From Bathynomus jamesi (lineage: Eukaryota > Arthropoda > Malacostraca > Isopoda > Cirolanidae): a stretch of DNA of 64,000 nucleotides. The position numbers and the translations under genes were made by a program. Under the pieces are notes generated by a model. That model saw nothing but the letters and a program-made list of their open reading frames with translations, did not search any database and was not told where the DNA came from. Position 1 is the stretch's first letter. Every line of letters begins with the position of its first letter. Location of the stretch: positions 888,001-952,000 of the forward strand of contig JAJOZX010001072.1 in NCBI GenBank assembly GCA_023014485.1. Direction: 5' to 3'. Below, piece after piece: positions 9,143 through 19,896 of this stretch.

Positions 9143-11484
9143 TTCCCCAGCATCTATTTTTTGTTGTAAAACTAGTCGCGCCTTTAATGCTGTTTGTCGC
9201 TGAGGTCATGTGTCTGTCAATGTTGTAGTAGGATGCGTTACCACTCCTACTGTCAAAGGAATAGTTACTGGAAGTTCAGTGTCTCCAGTTGTTACTGGCG
9301 GTGGAGAAGGTTCTCCAAAGTCCATTGTTTTGGGTCCAGGCTCTAAGGGGTACAAAAGAGAAATGTCTCTTGTTGTGTCACCCGTTGAAGTCCTTAATTT
9401 GACCACTCTTGTTACCCCGTCTGCCCCTGGTCTGAGTTCTAAAACTCTAGCCAGAGGCCAGTATTGTCTTGGAGTACTGTCATGTATGAGAACAAGGTCC
9501 CCTACCTTAATTGTGTCAGACCAATCCTTCTTAGTCATTTGTTATGTCTCTCCCTTAGACCCATCAAGTACTCAGTTTTCCGCTGTTTAATGAAATGAGC
9601 TTTAACTCTAGTTAAATGTTGTAACTTAGTCTGGAGCTCATCATGTCGTTGAGTCCAGTTTGGGTCTTCTGAAGAGTCTATATAGTAGTCCGGCAGGAGA
9701 CTAACTTGTTCTCCCCGAATCAAATGATTTGGAGTTAATGGTTCCGGGTCATTAATGTTGTCACTTACATAAGTGAGTGGTCTATTGTTAATGATGTTCT
9801 CAATCTCAGCCAGGAGAGTGAGCAACTCAAACAAGTGTATCTGTTTTTTACCATTTGCTTTCTTCAAGCAGTTCTTTACTGCTTGTATATTCCTCTCCCA
9901 GATAGAACCATACCAAGGAGAGGCAACCGGAATATACTTCCACTTTATGTTTGAATTTTGTATATATAATTGTGTGAATTCATTGCTTAACAAATCGTGG
10001 ATGACTTGTTCACCAGCCTTGAAATATGTAGCATTGTCAGTCCAAACTGTCTTGGGTACTGAATGTCGTGCACAGAATCTCTTAAAGACAGCAACAAAAG
10101 ACTCTGCTGTAAGGTCCTCCACAACATCCAGATAAACAGCTCGTGAGGCAGCACATGTAAACAGTACAATGTACATTTTTTGTTCAGTGTCAACCAACCC
10201 CACAGTCAATGCTCCTGTATAGTCAATGCCTACAGTCTCAAAGGGTCTGTTGAGAGTAACTCTCTCCTCTGGCAAAGCAGGAGGATTTGGTATCCTATAG
10301 GGCCTAGCATGAATACGCCTACATGTGATACACTCACTCAGGACTGTTTTAACAGTGATCCTTCCCTTGGGTATCCAATAAGTTTTTCTTAATGTAGTTA
10401 GTGTCTGTGGTACCCCATATGATGTACATCATTGTGTGTTTTGTCTGATGATTAATGTTGTCAAATAGCTAAATCTAGGTAAAAGGATTGGATGTTTGCT
10501 TTTGTAAGACAGTTTTGATTTGTCTAATCTCCCTTTACACTTAGATGGCATTCCTCATCTCTGAACAAATTTAGATCCACAACTACTGATGGTACAGGTT
10601 CTTTTGTTTGTTTCCCATTAGTCAAGAATTCTAACTCTTTATTGTACTCCTTTTGTCGTGCATGCGCTATCCAGTACTTGGTTGCAACTTCTGTATAATT
10701 ATGATTGTTTTTATTTAGCTGTTTGTTTATTGTAGTTAAACAGTTGTGAGCAAACCTCAAACAGTAAGCTGTGACCCTGACAAGTTTGCTGAAATCAGAA
10801 TAATGTTCATAATTAGTGATTGGTTCAACCTTTTCATTTGAAAAGATTAAATTTAATGTCAAGTTAACTTGTTCCACAGGCCATTGGTCTGTATTACAGA
10901 GCCACTTAGGTCCCATGAACCAAGTTTTGTTTGACTTCAACAACTTGTAGGATAAACCTCTGGTCAGAAAGTCTGCTGGATTTTGTTTAGTTGGAACATA
11001 GTGAAAGTTTACTTGTAGTCTTTCATTAGCTTCAGCTATTTCTTTTAGCCTATTTCTTGCAAAGATATTCTTACTATTAATGCTAGCATTCCGTATCCAG
11101 GCAAGACAAATCTGACTGTCAAGCCAGATGTGGATATCAGTTATGTTCACAACATGGTAAGCATCCTTAAGCAATGAATTGGTTTTAATGGCTAACGCAG
11201 CAGCCAATAGTTCCAGTTGAGGTATGGTTCGGGTAGGTTTGAGGGGTGCAACTTTCCCTTTTGCATAAATTAGATGATTTTCTGTAGGACTTACAAGGTA
11301 TGCACAGCACCCATAAGCATGTGTGCTTGCATCAGCAAACACATGAAGTCTCTGGGGCTTATCCCTAAACCCACAGCACCTTTGAATTTTAATGTTCTGC
11401 ACTTTTGTTAAATCAGCAGCTAACTTCTTCCAAGATTTTTGCACTCCATTTGTTATTGGATCATCCCACCCAACATTTGTCCTC
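9143..11484 (-). pseudogene. BEL/Pao pol fragment: RNase H and integrase (left copy)
   Basis: Minus-strand coding from about 11484 down to 9143. The RNase H part (10524-11470) shows FADAS, QLELLAA and WLDSQ, which supply acidic active-site residues. The integrase part has GIDYTG, VWTDNATYF and IWERNI, a D-D-E triad, and a C-terminal domain with KVGDLVLIHD. Protease and reverse transcriptase are absent; the sequence starts abruptly at GWDDPITN near 11480. Lesions: a one-base deletion near 9540 (right copy keeps the frame), a nonsense codon near 9206 (AGA to TGA) and breaks near 10450-10530. The integrase lies in the left palindrome arm, while the RNase H part forms the unpaired spacer 10461-11484. 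Confidence 0.85.
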
Positions 11485-12679
11485 CAACATTAATCATCAG
11501 ACAAACACACAATGATGTACATCATATGGGGGTACCACAGACACTAACTACATTAAGAAAAACTTATTGGATACCCAAGGGAAGGATCACTGTTAAAACA
11601 GTCCTGAGTGAGTGTGTCACATGTAGGGGTATTCATGCTAGGCCCTATAGGAAACCAAATCAATCCTCCTGCTTTGCCAGAGGAGAGAGTTACTCTCAAC
11701 AGACCCTTTGAGACTGTAGGCATTGACTATACAGGAGCATTGACTGTGGGGGTGGTTGACACTGAACAAAAAATGTTTGGACTGACAATGCTACATATTT
11801 CAATGCTGGTGAACAAGTCATCCACGACTTGTTAAGCAATGAACTCACACAATTATATATACAAAATTCAAACATAAAGTGGAAGTATATTCCGGTTGCC
11901 TCTCCTTGGTATGGTTCTATCTGGGAGAGGAATATACAAACAGTAAAGAATTGCTTGAAGAAAGCAATTGGTAAAAAACAGATACACTTGTTTGAGTTGC
12001 TCACTCTCCTGGCTGAGATTGAGAACATCATTAACAATAGACCACTCACCTACGTGAGTGACAACATTAATGACCCGGAACCATTAACTCCAAATCATTT
12101 GATTCGGGGAGAACAAGTTAGTCTCCTGCCGGACTACAATATAGACTCTTCAGAAGACCCAAACTGGACTCAACGACATGATGAGCTCCAGACTAAGTTA
12201 CAACATTTAACTAGAGTTAAAGCTCATTTCATTAAAGAGTGGAAAACTGAGTACTTGATGGGTCTAAGGGAGAGACATAAACAAATGACTAAGAAGGATT
12301 GGTCTGACACAATTAAGGTAGGGGACCTTGTTCTCATACATGACAGTACTCCAAGACAATACTGGCCTCTGGCTAGAGTTTTAGAACTCAGACCAGGGGC
12401 AGACGGGGTAACAAGAGTGGTCAAATTAAGGACTTCAACGGGTGACACAACAAGAGACATTTCTCTTTTGTACCCCTTAGAGTCTGGTCCCAAAACAATG
12501 GACTTTGGAGAACCTTCTCCACCGACAGTAACAACTGGAGACACTGAACTTCCAGTAACTATTCCTTTGACAATAGGAGTGGTAACGCATCCTACTACAA
12601 CATTGACAGACACAAGACCTCAGCGACAAACAGCATTAAAGGCGCGACTAGTTTTAACAAAAAATAGATGCTGGGGAAT
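11485..12679 (+). pseudogene. BEL/Pao integrase, right-arm copy with internal deletion
   Basis: Inverted copy of the left-arm integrase, starting within the zinc-binding N-terminal domain (TLIIRQTHND, HMGVPQT, then CVTCRG). The GIDYTG aspartate is present, but about 126 bases that include the second catalytic aspartate are deleted near 11772, with a frame change. From 11829 the frame runs open through IWERNI (catalytic glutamate), NNRPLTYV, KVGDLVLIHD and the C terminus. It keeps the frame and the AGA codon that the left copy has lost. It cannot encode a working integrase. Confidence 0.85.
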
Positions 12680-13340
12680 TGTAATTTTATCTTCTAACTT
12701 TCACTTTTCCTTTTCTTATGGTAAAGACCGTAGACAGTTTCATCTTATGGATGTATATTTTCTCTTCTAATTAAATGCTACATCTTCTCCATGAGAAGGT
12801 GAGGATAGTCACTGTTAATCAGATTAACAGACATTTACAGTCAAATAGTTAGCTAGTCTACACTCAGACTTAAAATTTGGTGAAAATGACACCAAAATTT
12901 TTATCTCCCGGGGCCTCCAGTATATGGAAAACTGATGTGTGGGTAGTTGGGAGGTAACGAAAATGGTTCACTGAGTAGGTAGGTAGTTAATCGAAAAATT
13001 ATTAAATTCCTTTTATGTCAATAACTGGGTGGATGAAACCAATTGGTTGCTCACCAGAGTTATTCTCCACACTAGTATTTATATACTGTGTGACAAGAGC
13101 GTGCTCGGTAATAGATATACATTACCGATCAACCAACCAAAAAAACCAAGAGGACGCTGGTGGAAAAAGCCCCGCGAAAAGGAGGACAAGGGAGAACGAA
13201 AACGAGGAACGGGGAGACAAGACGGAACGAGAGAAGGGAGAAGAACAAACAACGGAAAAAAGATCCCCACCAGCAAGTACGCTCTCAACAATTAAACAAA
13301 AGGGGAAAAGGGACTCTAATAACTAGCAGTAAGTGACTAA
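12680..13340. mobile_element. LTR-like and leader sequence after BEL/Pao integrase (right arm)
   Basis: The pol frame ends just before a TGTAATTTTATC start (12680) that resembles an LTR beginning. Near 12878-12896 lies TTGGTGAAAATGACACC-like sequence that could be a primer-binding region, then the CCCGGGGCC segment. On the minus strand the stretch up to about 13340 reads as an oppositely oriented LTR with a TATA box at about 13076-13085. The boundaries are not defined by repeats within the window, so the call is tentative. Confidence 0.3.
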
Positions 13341-13610
13341 TTGTGTTTTTAACCCAGTTAGAAGTAAACGCAGTAAATTAAGCTGGGTCAGACAAATTAG
13401 GCCTACATTGTGGCCTAAGACCTAGCATCAACTCATAGCTTAACAAAGGTGAAGGTAGATTGCCCTAACCTAATTTGGTGTGGAATCCTACCGTGGACCT
13501 CAATTTATCTGCCCGCTCTGGACCATTTCCGGAATCTCTAGGCTGACCCCTACAAGGCTAGACTTAATCTACTCTATAGTTAGACTGGAGATATAAGGGG
13601 TGGGTTAATT

Positions 13611-14138
13611 GTGGACCACTTCATACAGAGCATTTTTCACATAAGGTTTAAAATGAATGGTGAAGTAATTGAGGAAGTACAAGAGTTTAAGTATTTGGGT
13701 CAAACTATTACCAGCTCCTTGAGTGATGACTCGGATATAAGAAAAAAATCTCGAAGCCTGTGTGCTAAAGCGAATATGACCATAAGGAGCTTTCGTTTCT
13801 GTACAAGTGAAGCTAAAGACACACTCTTTCGTACTTTCTGCAGTAATATATACGGTCTGCAACTCTGGGTGAATTATAAAAAAGGTTCTGGCAGTACCCT
13901 AAATTTGCTGTACAACAGTTCTTTTAGACTCTTACATAAATTACCCCCGAGATGCTCAGCTTCTCAAATGCTTGCTAACCGCAATGTCCCGAGCTTCCCG
14001 GAGGTAACAAGACGTGCTCAACACATTCTAATGCAAAGAATTAAAAAATCAACCAACCCGATCATCCAAGCTATCCATGAGTCCTGCCATTTATCCACTA
14101 AGCTATGGACTTCTTGGTACGAAAACGTCTGTCTGTAG
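13611..14138 (+). CDS. Non-LTR retrotransposon reverse transcriptase, C-terminal fragment
   Basis: About 175 residues, open. It contains EFKYLGQTIT, a hallmark of the region after the YADD box in many non-LTR reverse transcriptases, then a KANMTIRSFRFCTSEAK thumb-like segment. The C terminus ends at a stop followed by a 3' UTR with AATAAA and repeated TTTTCAT units near 14255-14280. It is a 5'-truncated insertion and lacks catalytic aspartates. The left-arm copy has a nonsense codon and a frameshift that are absent here. The clade cannot be fixed from this fragment. Confidence 0.75.
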   Translation: MDHFIQSIFHIRFKMNGEVIEEVQEFKYLGQTITSSLSDDSDIRKKSRSLCAKANMTIRSFRFCTSEAKDTLFRTFCSNIYGLQLWVNYKKGSGSTLNLLYNSSFRLLHKLPPRCSASQMLANRNVPSFPEVTRRAQHILMQRIKKSTNPIIQAIHESCHLSTKLWTSWYENVCL

Positions 14139-14280
14139 CTCCACTTAACTTCGACAGTGCAGTATTATTTCTAATCAATTGTATATATTTCTACCCTTAG
14201 TGTATGAACTGTCATTGTATTAATAATATTTGTCATATGGACTATAGTCTGCCAATAAACCTTTTCATTTTCATTTTCAT

Positions 14281-15822
14281 ATAGCAAAATTGTGGTAGAG
14301 TTGCCAGATGCTCTTATTACGAAATGTATTTAAATCAATATATTTAATTTAAATACTCTTAACACGTGTAATAATAATAACAATAAATCAGTATTTAAAT
14401 TTAACACATTGTGGTTTGTCAAGACCATAGTTCTGGTACGATCTATGGTCACAATGACTGAAAGGACAGTGAAGCATGCTGATATTGACATGAAATCAGC
14501 ATAAGACCTAATACTTTTTGTCTAAGTATATGCAATTTGCAAACTCCTCTAAAGTGTATAATTATAATCAGTCGTGTGATGGAATAAATCTTCAAACTAC
14601 TTTTGCCGTATATATATATATATATATATAATCTTGTTTCATGATTATGCAAAGAAATTAGGCTGTGGCGAGGTTATCTAGCTATGTTGCTCGACATAAT
14701 ACTTAAATACTATTTAAAATCGGTTTTGATGTCCGTTACAATAAGGAAAACAATAAGAGAGAACTTTATAAATTTTAGACAATGAGGAAACCTGTAAACT
14801 GTAGAGAGACTTGCTTGGTAATATATACGATGCAGGCAGGAAGGAGGGGACAATCGCGAATCTCCGAAACTACTGAAATTAAATTACACCTTTTTTGAAA
14901 AGACTGTGTAGTGTGTAAGATGCATGCGTGTGTAGTAAGGGATAAAGTGAGAAGCGCGTGTTTGAGAGTATGCTGGACTGCTCACAGGGTAGACGTGACA
15001 TGTAAAAAGGCCAGATGAAGAGGACAGTGATGGGAGAAACAGGGTTCAGACACTTCCTGCCTTCTGTTGGAATGCCACATACAAACTCCTTATATATATA
15101 TATATATTTATTTATTTAATTATTTAAATTCGACTCTTTTAAATATGCATGGCGGGTTATTATGAGTCAGAAGTTATAATGAGATCGATGTACAGTTCCC
15201 TCGAATGATCTGTTAAATAATTTAAAATTAAATGTCAGGGCTCACTTACGTCATTGCAGAATCGAAGATCGCGTGATGATAGATACAACTTTCAGTTTTA
15301 CATTTTTAATACAAGTGAAAAAGCGTATGGTGCGTTCTATAAGTACATTATTATGATTGAAAGTATTTTTGTGGCCATTTGTACAGAAAATGATGTTTTT
15401 TATACGAGATCTGATATCATAAAGTATTAAATTATAACATTTTAAACGTTGTATAACGGTACGCTTCAGTTTGTAAAGGAAGGATTGGTAAAGCTAATGA
15501 CAAAAACAATAAGCATGAACATTCTGTGTGATTGATGTAAATACTGGCCTGACTGGTGTGAAAACAAATACGTTTATTATGAGAATTATGAGGAATTGTG
15601 AACAGTCGTTAAATTACAGAAATGATAATTAAAGTAATGTGAATAGGCCTAACTATAACTACAACTAGAAAGGTTCTTAATGAAAAATCTCTCAACTTTC
15701 AGTACCTATTTCCCACTGAATCTATTTAAAAATGACAATCCACACAAACTCGACATCCCGTTTTCTTTAATTGCATCTAATAAGAAAGTTTTTTACCCGA
15801 ACCTACTTATTTGGATGTTATA
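14281..15822. other. Non-coding middle blocks of the right arm
   Basis: Inverted duplicate of 6001-7540 with scattered single-base differences and (AT)n tracts at the same block junctions. No gene was recognised. Confidence 0.6.
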
Positions 15823-15833
15823 TATATATATAT

Positions 15834-16428
15834 ATAAGATCTGTATTATGAAAAATAAAATGAACATTTATTATTTTAATTTAAATAAATTAATTTCTCT
15901 CTTTTTTAAGGGAAACTGGCTTATTTTCAAACGAGATGACCTTCAAATACAATATATGCTCATAGCACATGCATATTTGTTTATTTACTTTTAAATATGT
16001 AGTTTTCTGTTATTTACATCGATATATACCATCACATTCACTTTCACATGCCTTCTTCTGGTATGTGAATTAATAATTTTACTGTACAGCAAATTTCGTT
16101 ATAAAATTGCGTGTGTTAAAAAGAACATCAAGTTGCTTAACGCGGCTTTGAAACTGAAGCATCAATTCTGTTATCCTCCTCGAAACATCCACTTAAATAT
16201 TATTACTAATATTAATTTATTGTTATTATTACATATATATGTACACGTGTTAAGAGTATTTAAATTAAATATATTGATTTCAATTCCCTTCGTAATAAAA
16301 GCATCTGGCAACTCTACCCCAATCTTGCTATATTTTTCTCACAGTAACTGTTTTGAGAGTAGTAGTTAAGTTTAACTTTCTTCTAACGACTACTAGCTGC
16401 TACTAATCTTGTTATTATTATTATTATT

Positions 16429-16474
<46 letters not shown>

Positions 16475-17070
16475 GATAATAATAATAATAATAACAAGAT
16501 TAGTAGCAGCTAGTAGTCGTTAGAAGAAAGTTAAACTTAACTACTACTCTCAAAACAGTTACTGTGAGAAAAATATAGCAAGATTGGGTAGAGTTGCCAG
16601 ATGCTTTTATTACGAAGGGAATTGAAATCAATATATTTAATTTAAATACTCTTAACACGTGTACATATATATGTAATAATAACAATAAATTAATATTAGT
16701 AATAATATTTAAGTGGATGTTTCGAGGAGGATAACAGAATTGATGCTTCAGTTTCAAAGCCGCGTTAAGCAACTTGATGTTCTTTTTAACACACGCAATT
16801 TTATAACGAAATTTGCTGTACAGTAAAATTATTAATTCACATACCAGAAGAAGGCATGTGAAAGTGAATGTGATGGTATATATCGATGTAAATAACAGAA
16901 AACTACATATTTAAAAGTAAATAAACAAATATGCATGTGCTATGAGCATATATTGTATTTGAAGGTCATCTCGTTTGAAAATAAGCCAGTTTCCCTTAAA
17001 AAAGAGAGAAATTAATTTATTTAAATTAAAATAATAAATGTTCATTTTATTTTTCATAATACAGATCTTA
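15834..17070. repeat. Second palindrome centred on (AT)n
   Basis: 15834-16433 and about 16470-17070 are nearly identical inverted copies around an (AT)n core at 16434-16470. Both inner copies share differences from the left-arm block (for example TTGCTTAACG against TTGCGTAACG), so this pair is more recent than the giant palindrome. No protein is encoded; short AT-rich reading frames here are chance. Confidence 0.85.
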
Positions 17071-17863
17071 AACAAAGAACTTGTTTTCGATTTAAAATAT
17101 GTTCAATCTGATTTTGATTTATGTATTGTTCGCAATTTGTTAACATTTGCAAATTGGATGTGTTGATGTCGATGCGTAATCTCGTTAGGCCTATTAAAAC
17201 CTTTCAGATATTCATTTTAAGTTTTAATTTCTACTGTCTGGCGGAACTTGCCTGAACAGAAAGTACTCGAATGTATGTATGTTTTTGCATGTTTGTTCTT
17301 GTTTGCCTCATGAAAGAACTTTTTTCAAGGAGGAAGGCCAGGATCAACCCTTTCTTAAATTTTTTTTTGAAGGAAGGTGAAGACGAATCATTTTTAAAAT
17401 TTAATTTTTTAAATTTAATTTTTTAAATTTATTTTTTAAAATTTTGTTTTAAAATTTTATTTTTTGAATGAGTGAAAACGATTTTTTTTTTTTTAAGGAC
17501 CATGAAAGACACCTCATAAAGGAGGGACCGTCATGAAGGACGGTGGAGGACCGCCATGAAGGACGGTGAGGGGGGGGAATTTTCAAATTGATCCATTTTC
17601 TGTCTCCCTTTTTGCGGCTATACTACTGACGCACCCTGATTTTGGAAAGGCAATTCTAAGAAAAAAGTTTTTGACTCGTGGAAGACGCACTCTGATTTGC
17701 TTGATTTGCTTTGTTTGTATGGCAACGACAAGGGAATTAGTATATACCACCAGTAGAAAGTATGTAAAAATATACAAGTATCATTGTTTAAAGTTGTTTA
17801 TTTTTGCAGAAATGGAAATGTAAAAATCACTAAAAATCATGGCCAATAAAAGTCAAAAGCATT

Positions 17864-18172
17864 TTATTCATCCTCAAACTCATCACTGCTTGATTCATCC
17901 CCAAGCTCTAAAACATCACCATGGTCCGTCATCCATCTACACAAGTTTCCTTCCAAATTTAGCCATTTTGCTGGTACTTTACGAAGATTGTGCTTCTTTT
18001 TATCAGCTTCTTGTAATTCTCCTTCCTGCTTCCTCCACTGCCGAATCATCTTCTCAGTAGGTGGTGGTCCGAAGTGTCTCTCTGCTGCTCTATTGCCGTG
18101 TTCGTTGGCATACCGCACTACTGCCAGCTTAAATCCAATAGTGTAGTTATGTCTCCTTGATACACCTGCCAT
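17864..18172 (-). CDS. Pogo/Tigger-type helix-turn-helix protein, internally deleted transposase
   Basis: 102 residues from the ATG at 18172. Residues about 8-75 form the pogo/Brinker-like DNA-binding helix-turn-helix, with YTIGFKLAVVRYA, a GNRAAERHFG recognition helix region and a MIRQWRKQ helix. The protein then jumps, after RWMTDH, to an acidic tail (DESSSDEFEDE) like the C termini of pogo transposases. The catalytic DDE domain is absent, so this looks like an internally deleted derivative that could still bind TIRs. It lies about 290 bases inside the right pogo-like terminus. Confidence 0.7.
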   Translation of the reverse strand: MAGVSRRHNYTIGFKLAVVRYANEHGNRAAERHFGPPPTEKMIRQWRKQEGELQEADKKKHNLRKVPAKWLNLEGNLCRWMTDHGDVLELGDESSSDEFEDE

Positions 18173-18539
18173 GGATCAGGGTGATAATTGTAGGACTGAA
18201 AACCACTTGTGACTCCACTGACAGCCAGATGATAAATGAACGAAGTACGAGACCCTTGTCGTGCCGTAAACTATCCCCCGTCCTAATTTAACCTATAGTT
18301 TTCGGCACGAAACACCCTCTAGTTTGAGGAAATGTATTTCTGAGGCTTCGACGTTGGAAGATGCAGGAGGGGCTCGACCACTTCCGGCTTCGAAGACGCA
18401 GGGGGATTTTTCAAGTCATTTTTAAGGAAAAAAAATGCGTCTTGTAAGGCGAAAAATACGGTATCTTAAGATGAATTCTTGAAGTGAATAAAATTGGTCA
18501 AAGCTTAAATACTCGTATATAATGCAAGTTTATAAAATA

Positions 18540-19250
18540 CAGGGTGTTCGAAAAGTCCCGTCACCCCCTACAAAATGTACATATTGTAATACCAATTTTA
18601 TTTTTGTGTGATTAATTGTATTTATATGTGGTAGGTGTCATTTAAGAAACAAGTCACTAGCAACAATTACTTTAATTACAGTAAATACAGTTACTAATGA
18701 AGAATATCTGTGTGTGCACCATCATTTTCATAACAAAGGATTATGCGCCACGGTTTCATGCAGAGATCTTTTGTCATGTGATCTCTCATTGTGGACATGG
18801 GGACTGTAAGTTCTTGTGACCGTTTCCGAAGTGATTTTTTCGGTGAACGAGCCACCGATGCAATCACACCTTCACACTGTTCTGCTCGCGTTGTTGGTCT
18901 TCCCGACCGGGGTCTGTCCTTGATGGAGCCAGTTTCAAATAGCTTTTTCTCCCAGCGTAATACCATCTTGTATGGTGGTTCAGCCATATTGAATCTAGTG
19001 TTGAAATCATTCTGGATATCATGCATCGTTTTGCCAGTATGTGACCTTTCATGAGCCAATGTGCTCATCACTATCCTTTCCTCCAGAGTGTAAGTGGACT
19101 GGTTTGCCATTGTTCATACAACTCTAATATCTGGAAAAGAAGAAAAAATGTCAATGAATCACATATAAATTCAATTAATCACACAAAAATAAAATTGGTA
19201 TTACAATATGTACATTTTGTAGGGGGTGACGGAACTTTTCGAACACCATG
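18540..19250 (-). mobile_element. Mariner-like element, internally deleted
   Basis: TIRs of about 80 bases start CAGGGTGTTCGAAAAG at 18540 and end with the complement at 19250 (one mismatch in the first few bases), flanked by TA on both sides. The 711-bp element carries one reading frame at 18694-19110 on the minus strand. Confidence 0.85.
18694..19110 (-). CDS. Mariner-like transposase N-terminal HTH region, DDE core deleted
   Basis: 138 residues from the ATG at 19110. The first half resembles the N-terminal helix-turn-helix seen in IS630/Tc1/mariner-superfamily proteins: YTLEERIVM, a FNMAEPPYKMVLRWEKK recognition region and the linker GRPTTR. After CMKPWR it jumps to YENDGAHTD, which resembles the block around the second catalytic aspartate, and then stops. 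Most of the catalytic domain is gone. The product could at most bind DNA. Confidence 0.65.
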   Translation of the reverse strand: MANQSTYTLEERIVMSTLAHERSHTGKTMHDIQNDFNTRFNMAEPPYKMVLRWEKKLFETGSIKDRPRSGRPTTRAEQCEGVIASVARSPKKSLRKRSQELTVPMSTMRDHMTKDLCMKPWRIILCYENDGAHTDILH

Positions 19251-19254
19251 TACA

Positions 19255-19267
19255 TCTAAATATTATA

Positions 19268-19299
<32 letters not shown>

Positions 19300-19896
19300 T
19301 AGGGGGGGGGAGTAGAGTAAAAATAATAATTTTCAGTGGCACACTGATATTTTGTAATTTTTGCTGAGAAAAACAAATATGATGAAACAAATTGTGCCAG
19401 GTTTCTCTAACCGCCCCATTTTTGCACGAATACAATTTAAACACAGAAAATAGAATTCTCATGTAGCATACATCCGTCAACATTACATCATATGAATAAC
19501 CCCATTAATGTCATTATGAAACCACAACTAAAAATTTTTATAACTTTAATTATTATTTTGCGTCATTCTCAGATTTAATTATTCCTGCCAAGGTCGTACC
19601 TGTATACTTGTACGCATCGTGTCTTCTGACTCTCCAGGAACCACAGTTCGCCTGACAGCCAGCTGCAGTAGTTGTCCCCCAGCAACAGAATCCAGAGGTA
19701 AAAAGCTAGTGAGCATGCGATGAGAAATGAGATAAGAAAATTGTTACACTTGTTACAATGTACAATGTACATTTGACTAACGTGAGTAACTCAGTAAATA
19801 TTTGTTGTTTTTTCTTAAGCAATTAAAATTCACTGAAATTTATTTGAGTTTTTGTTCTTATTTTTCAGTTAATAATTCACCTACAGAAGAGCAGAG
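19255..19896. other. AT microsatellite and unassigned spacer
   Basis: (AT)n at 19266-19300, a poly-G run, then AT-rich DNA with no recognised gene. A T-rich stretch ending in TTTTTCAG near 19868 could be a splice acceptor for the pseudogene that follows. Confidence 0.5.

Larger units (their letters stand above)
4828..10460. repeat. Left arm of a giant imperfect palindrome
   Basis: Read as reverse complement, this arm matches 11485-17627 over nearly its whole length. Its contents from outside in are: a block with poly-C and A-rich tracts (4828-5985), (AT)n, a unique-looking block (6001-7175), (AT)n, a short block (7201-7540), a non-LTR retrotransposon 3' end (7541-8217), a non-coding and LTR-like zone (8218-9142), and BEL/Pao integrase (9143-10460). 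Visible differences from the other arm are scattered substitutions and small indels, so the arms are close but not identical. Confidence 0.85.
11485..17627. repeat. Right arm of the giant imperfect palindrome
   Basis: Inverted copy of 4828-10460. Two large differences are visible: a deletion of about 126 bases in the integrase near 11772, and an extra copy of the outer block at 15834-16433 in direct orientation to the left arm, which creates a second palindrome around 16452. Corresponding positions sum to about 21820 through the middle of the arms and to about 22440 in the outer block, consistent with a 620-base insertion. Confidence 0.85.
4777..18463 (-). mobile_element. Pogo/Tigger-like transposon by its termini, hosting a giant palindrome
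   Basis: The left end TATCGTATTTTTCTCC..GACGC (4777-4803) and the right end (18437-18463), read as complement TACCGTATTTTTCGCC..GACGC, are 27-base inverted repeats with only a few mismatches. Each begins with TA. Just inside the right end, 17864-18172 (minus) encodes a pogo-type helix-turn-helix protein. The rest of the interval is an inverted duplication, so the original transposon has been massively expanded, or the palindrome arose inside it. The TIR match and the HTH gene support one element; a chance pairing of two separate pogo fragments is possible. Confidence 0.55.

Noticed and set aside
4828..17627. Palindrome as a pure assembly or library artefact
   Set aside because: Arms show substitutions, a 126-base deletion and a 620-base extra block, which simple chimeric reads would not produce. 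A collapsed or inverted haplotype join is still possible, so this is kept as a caveat.
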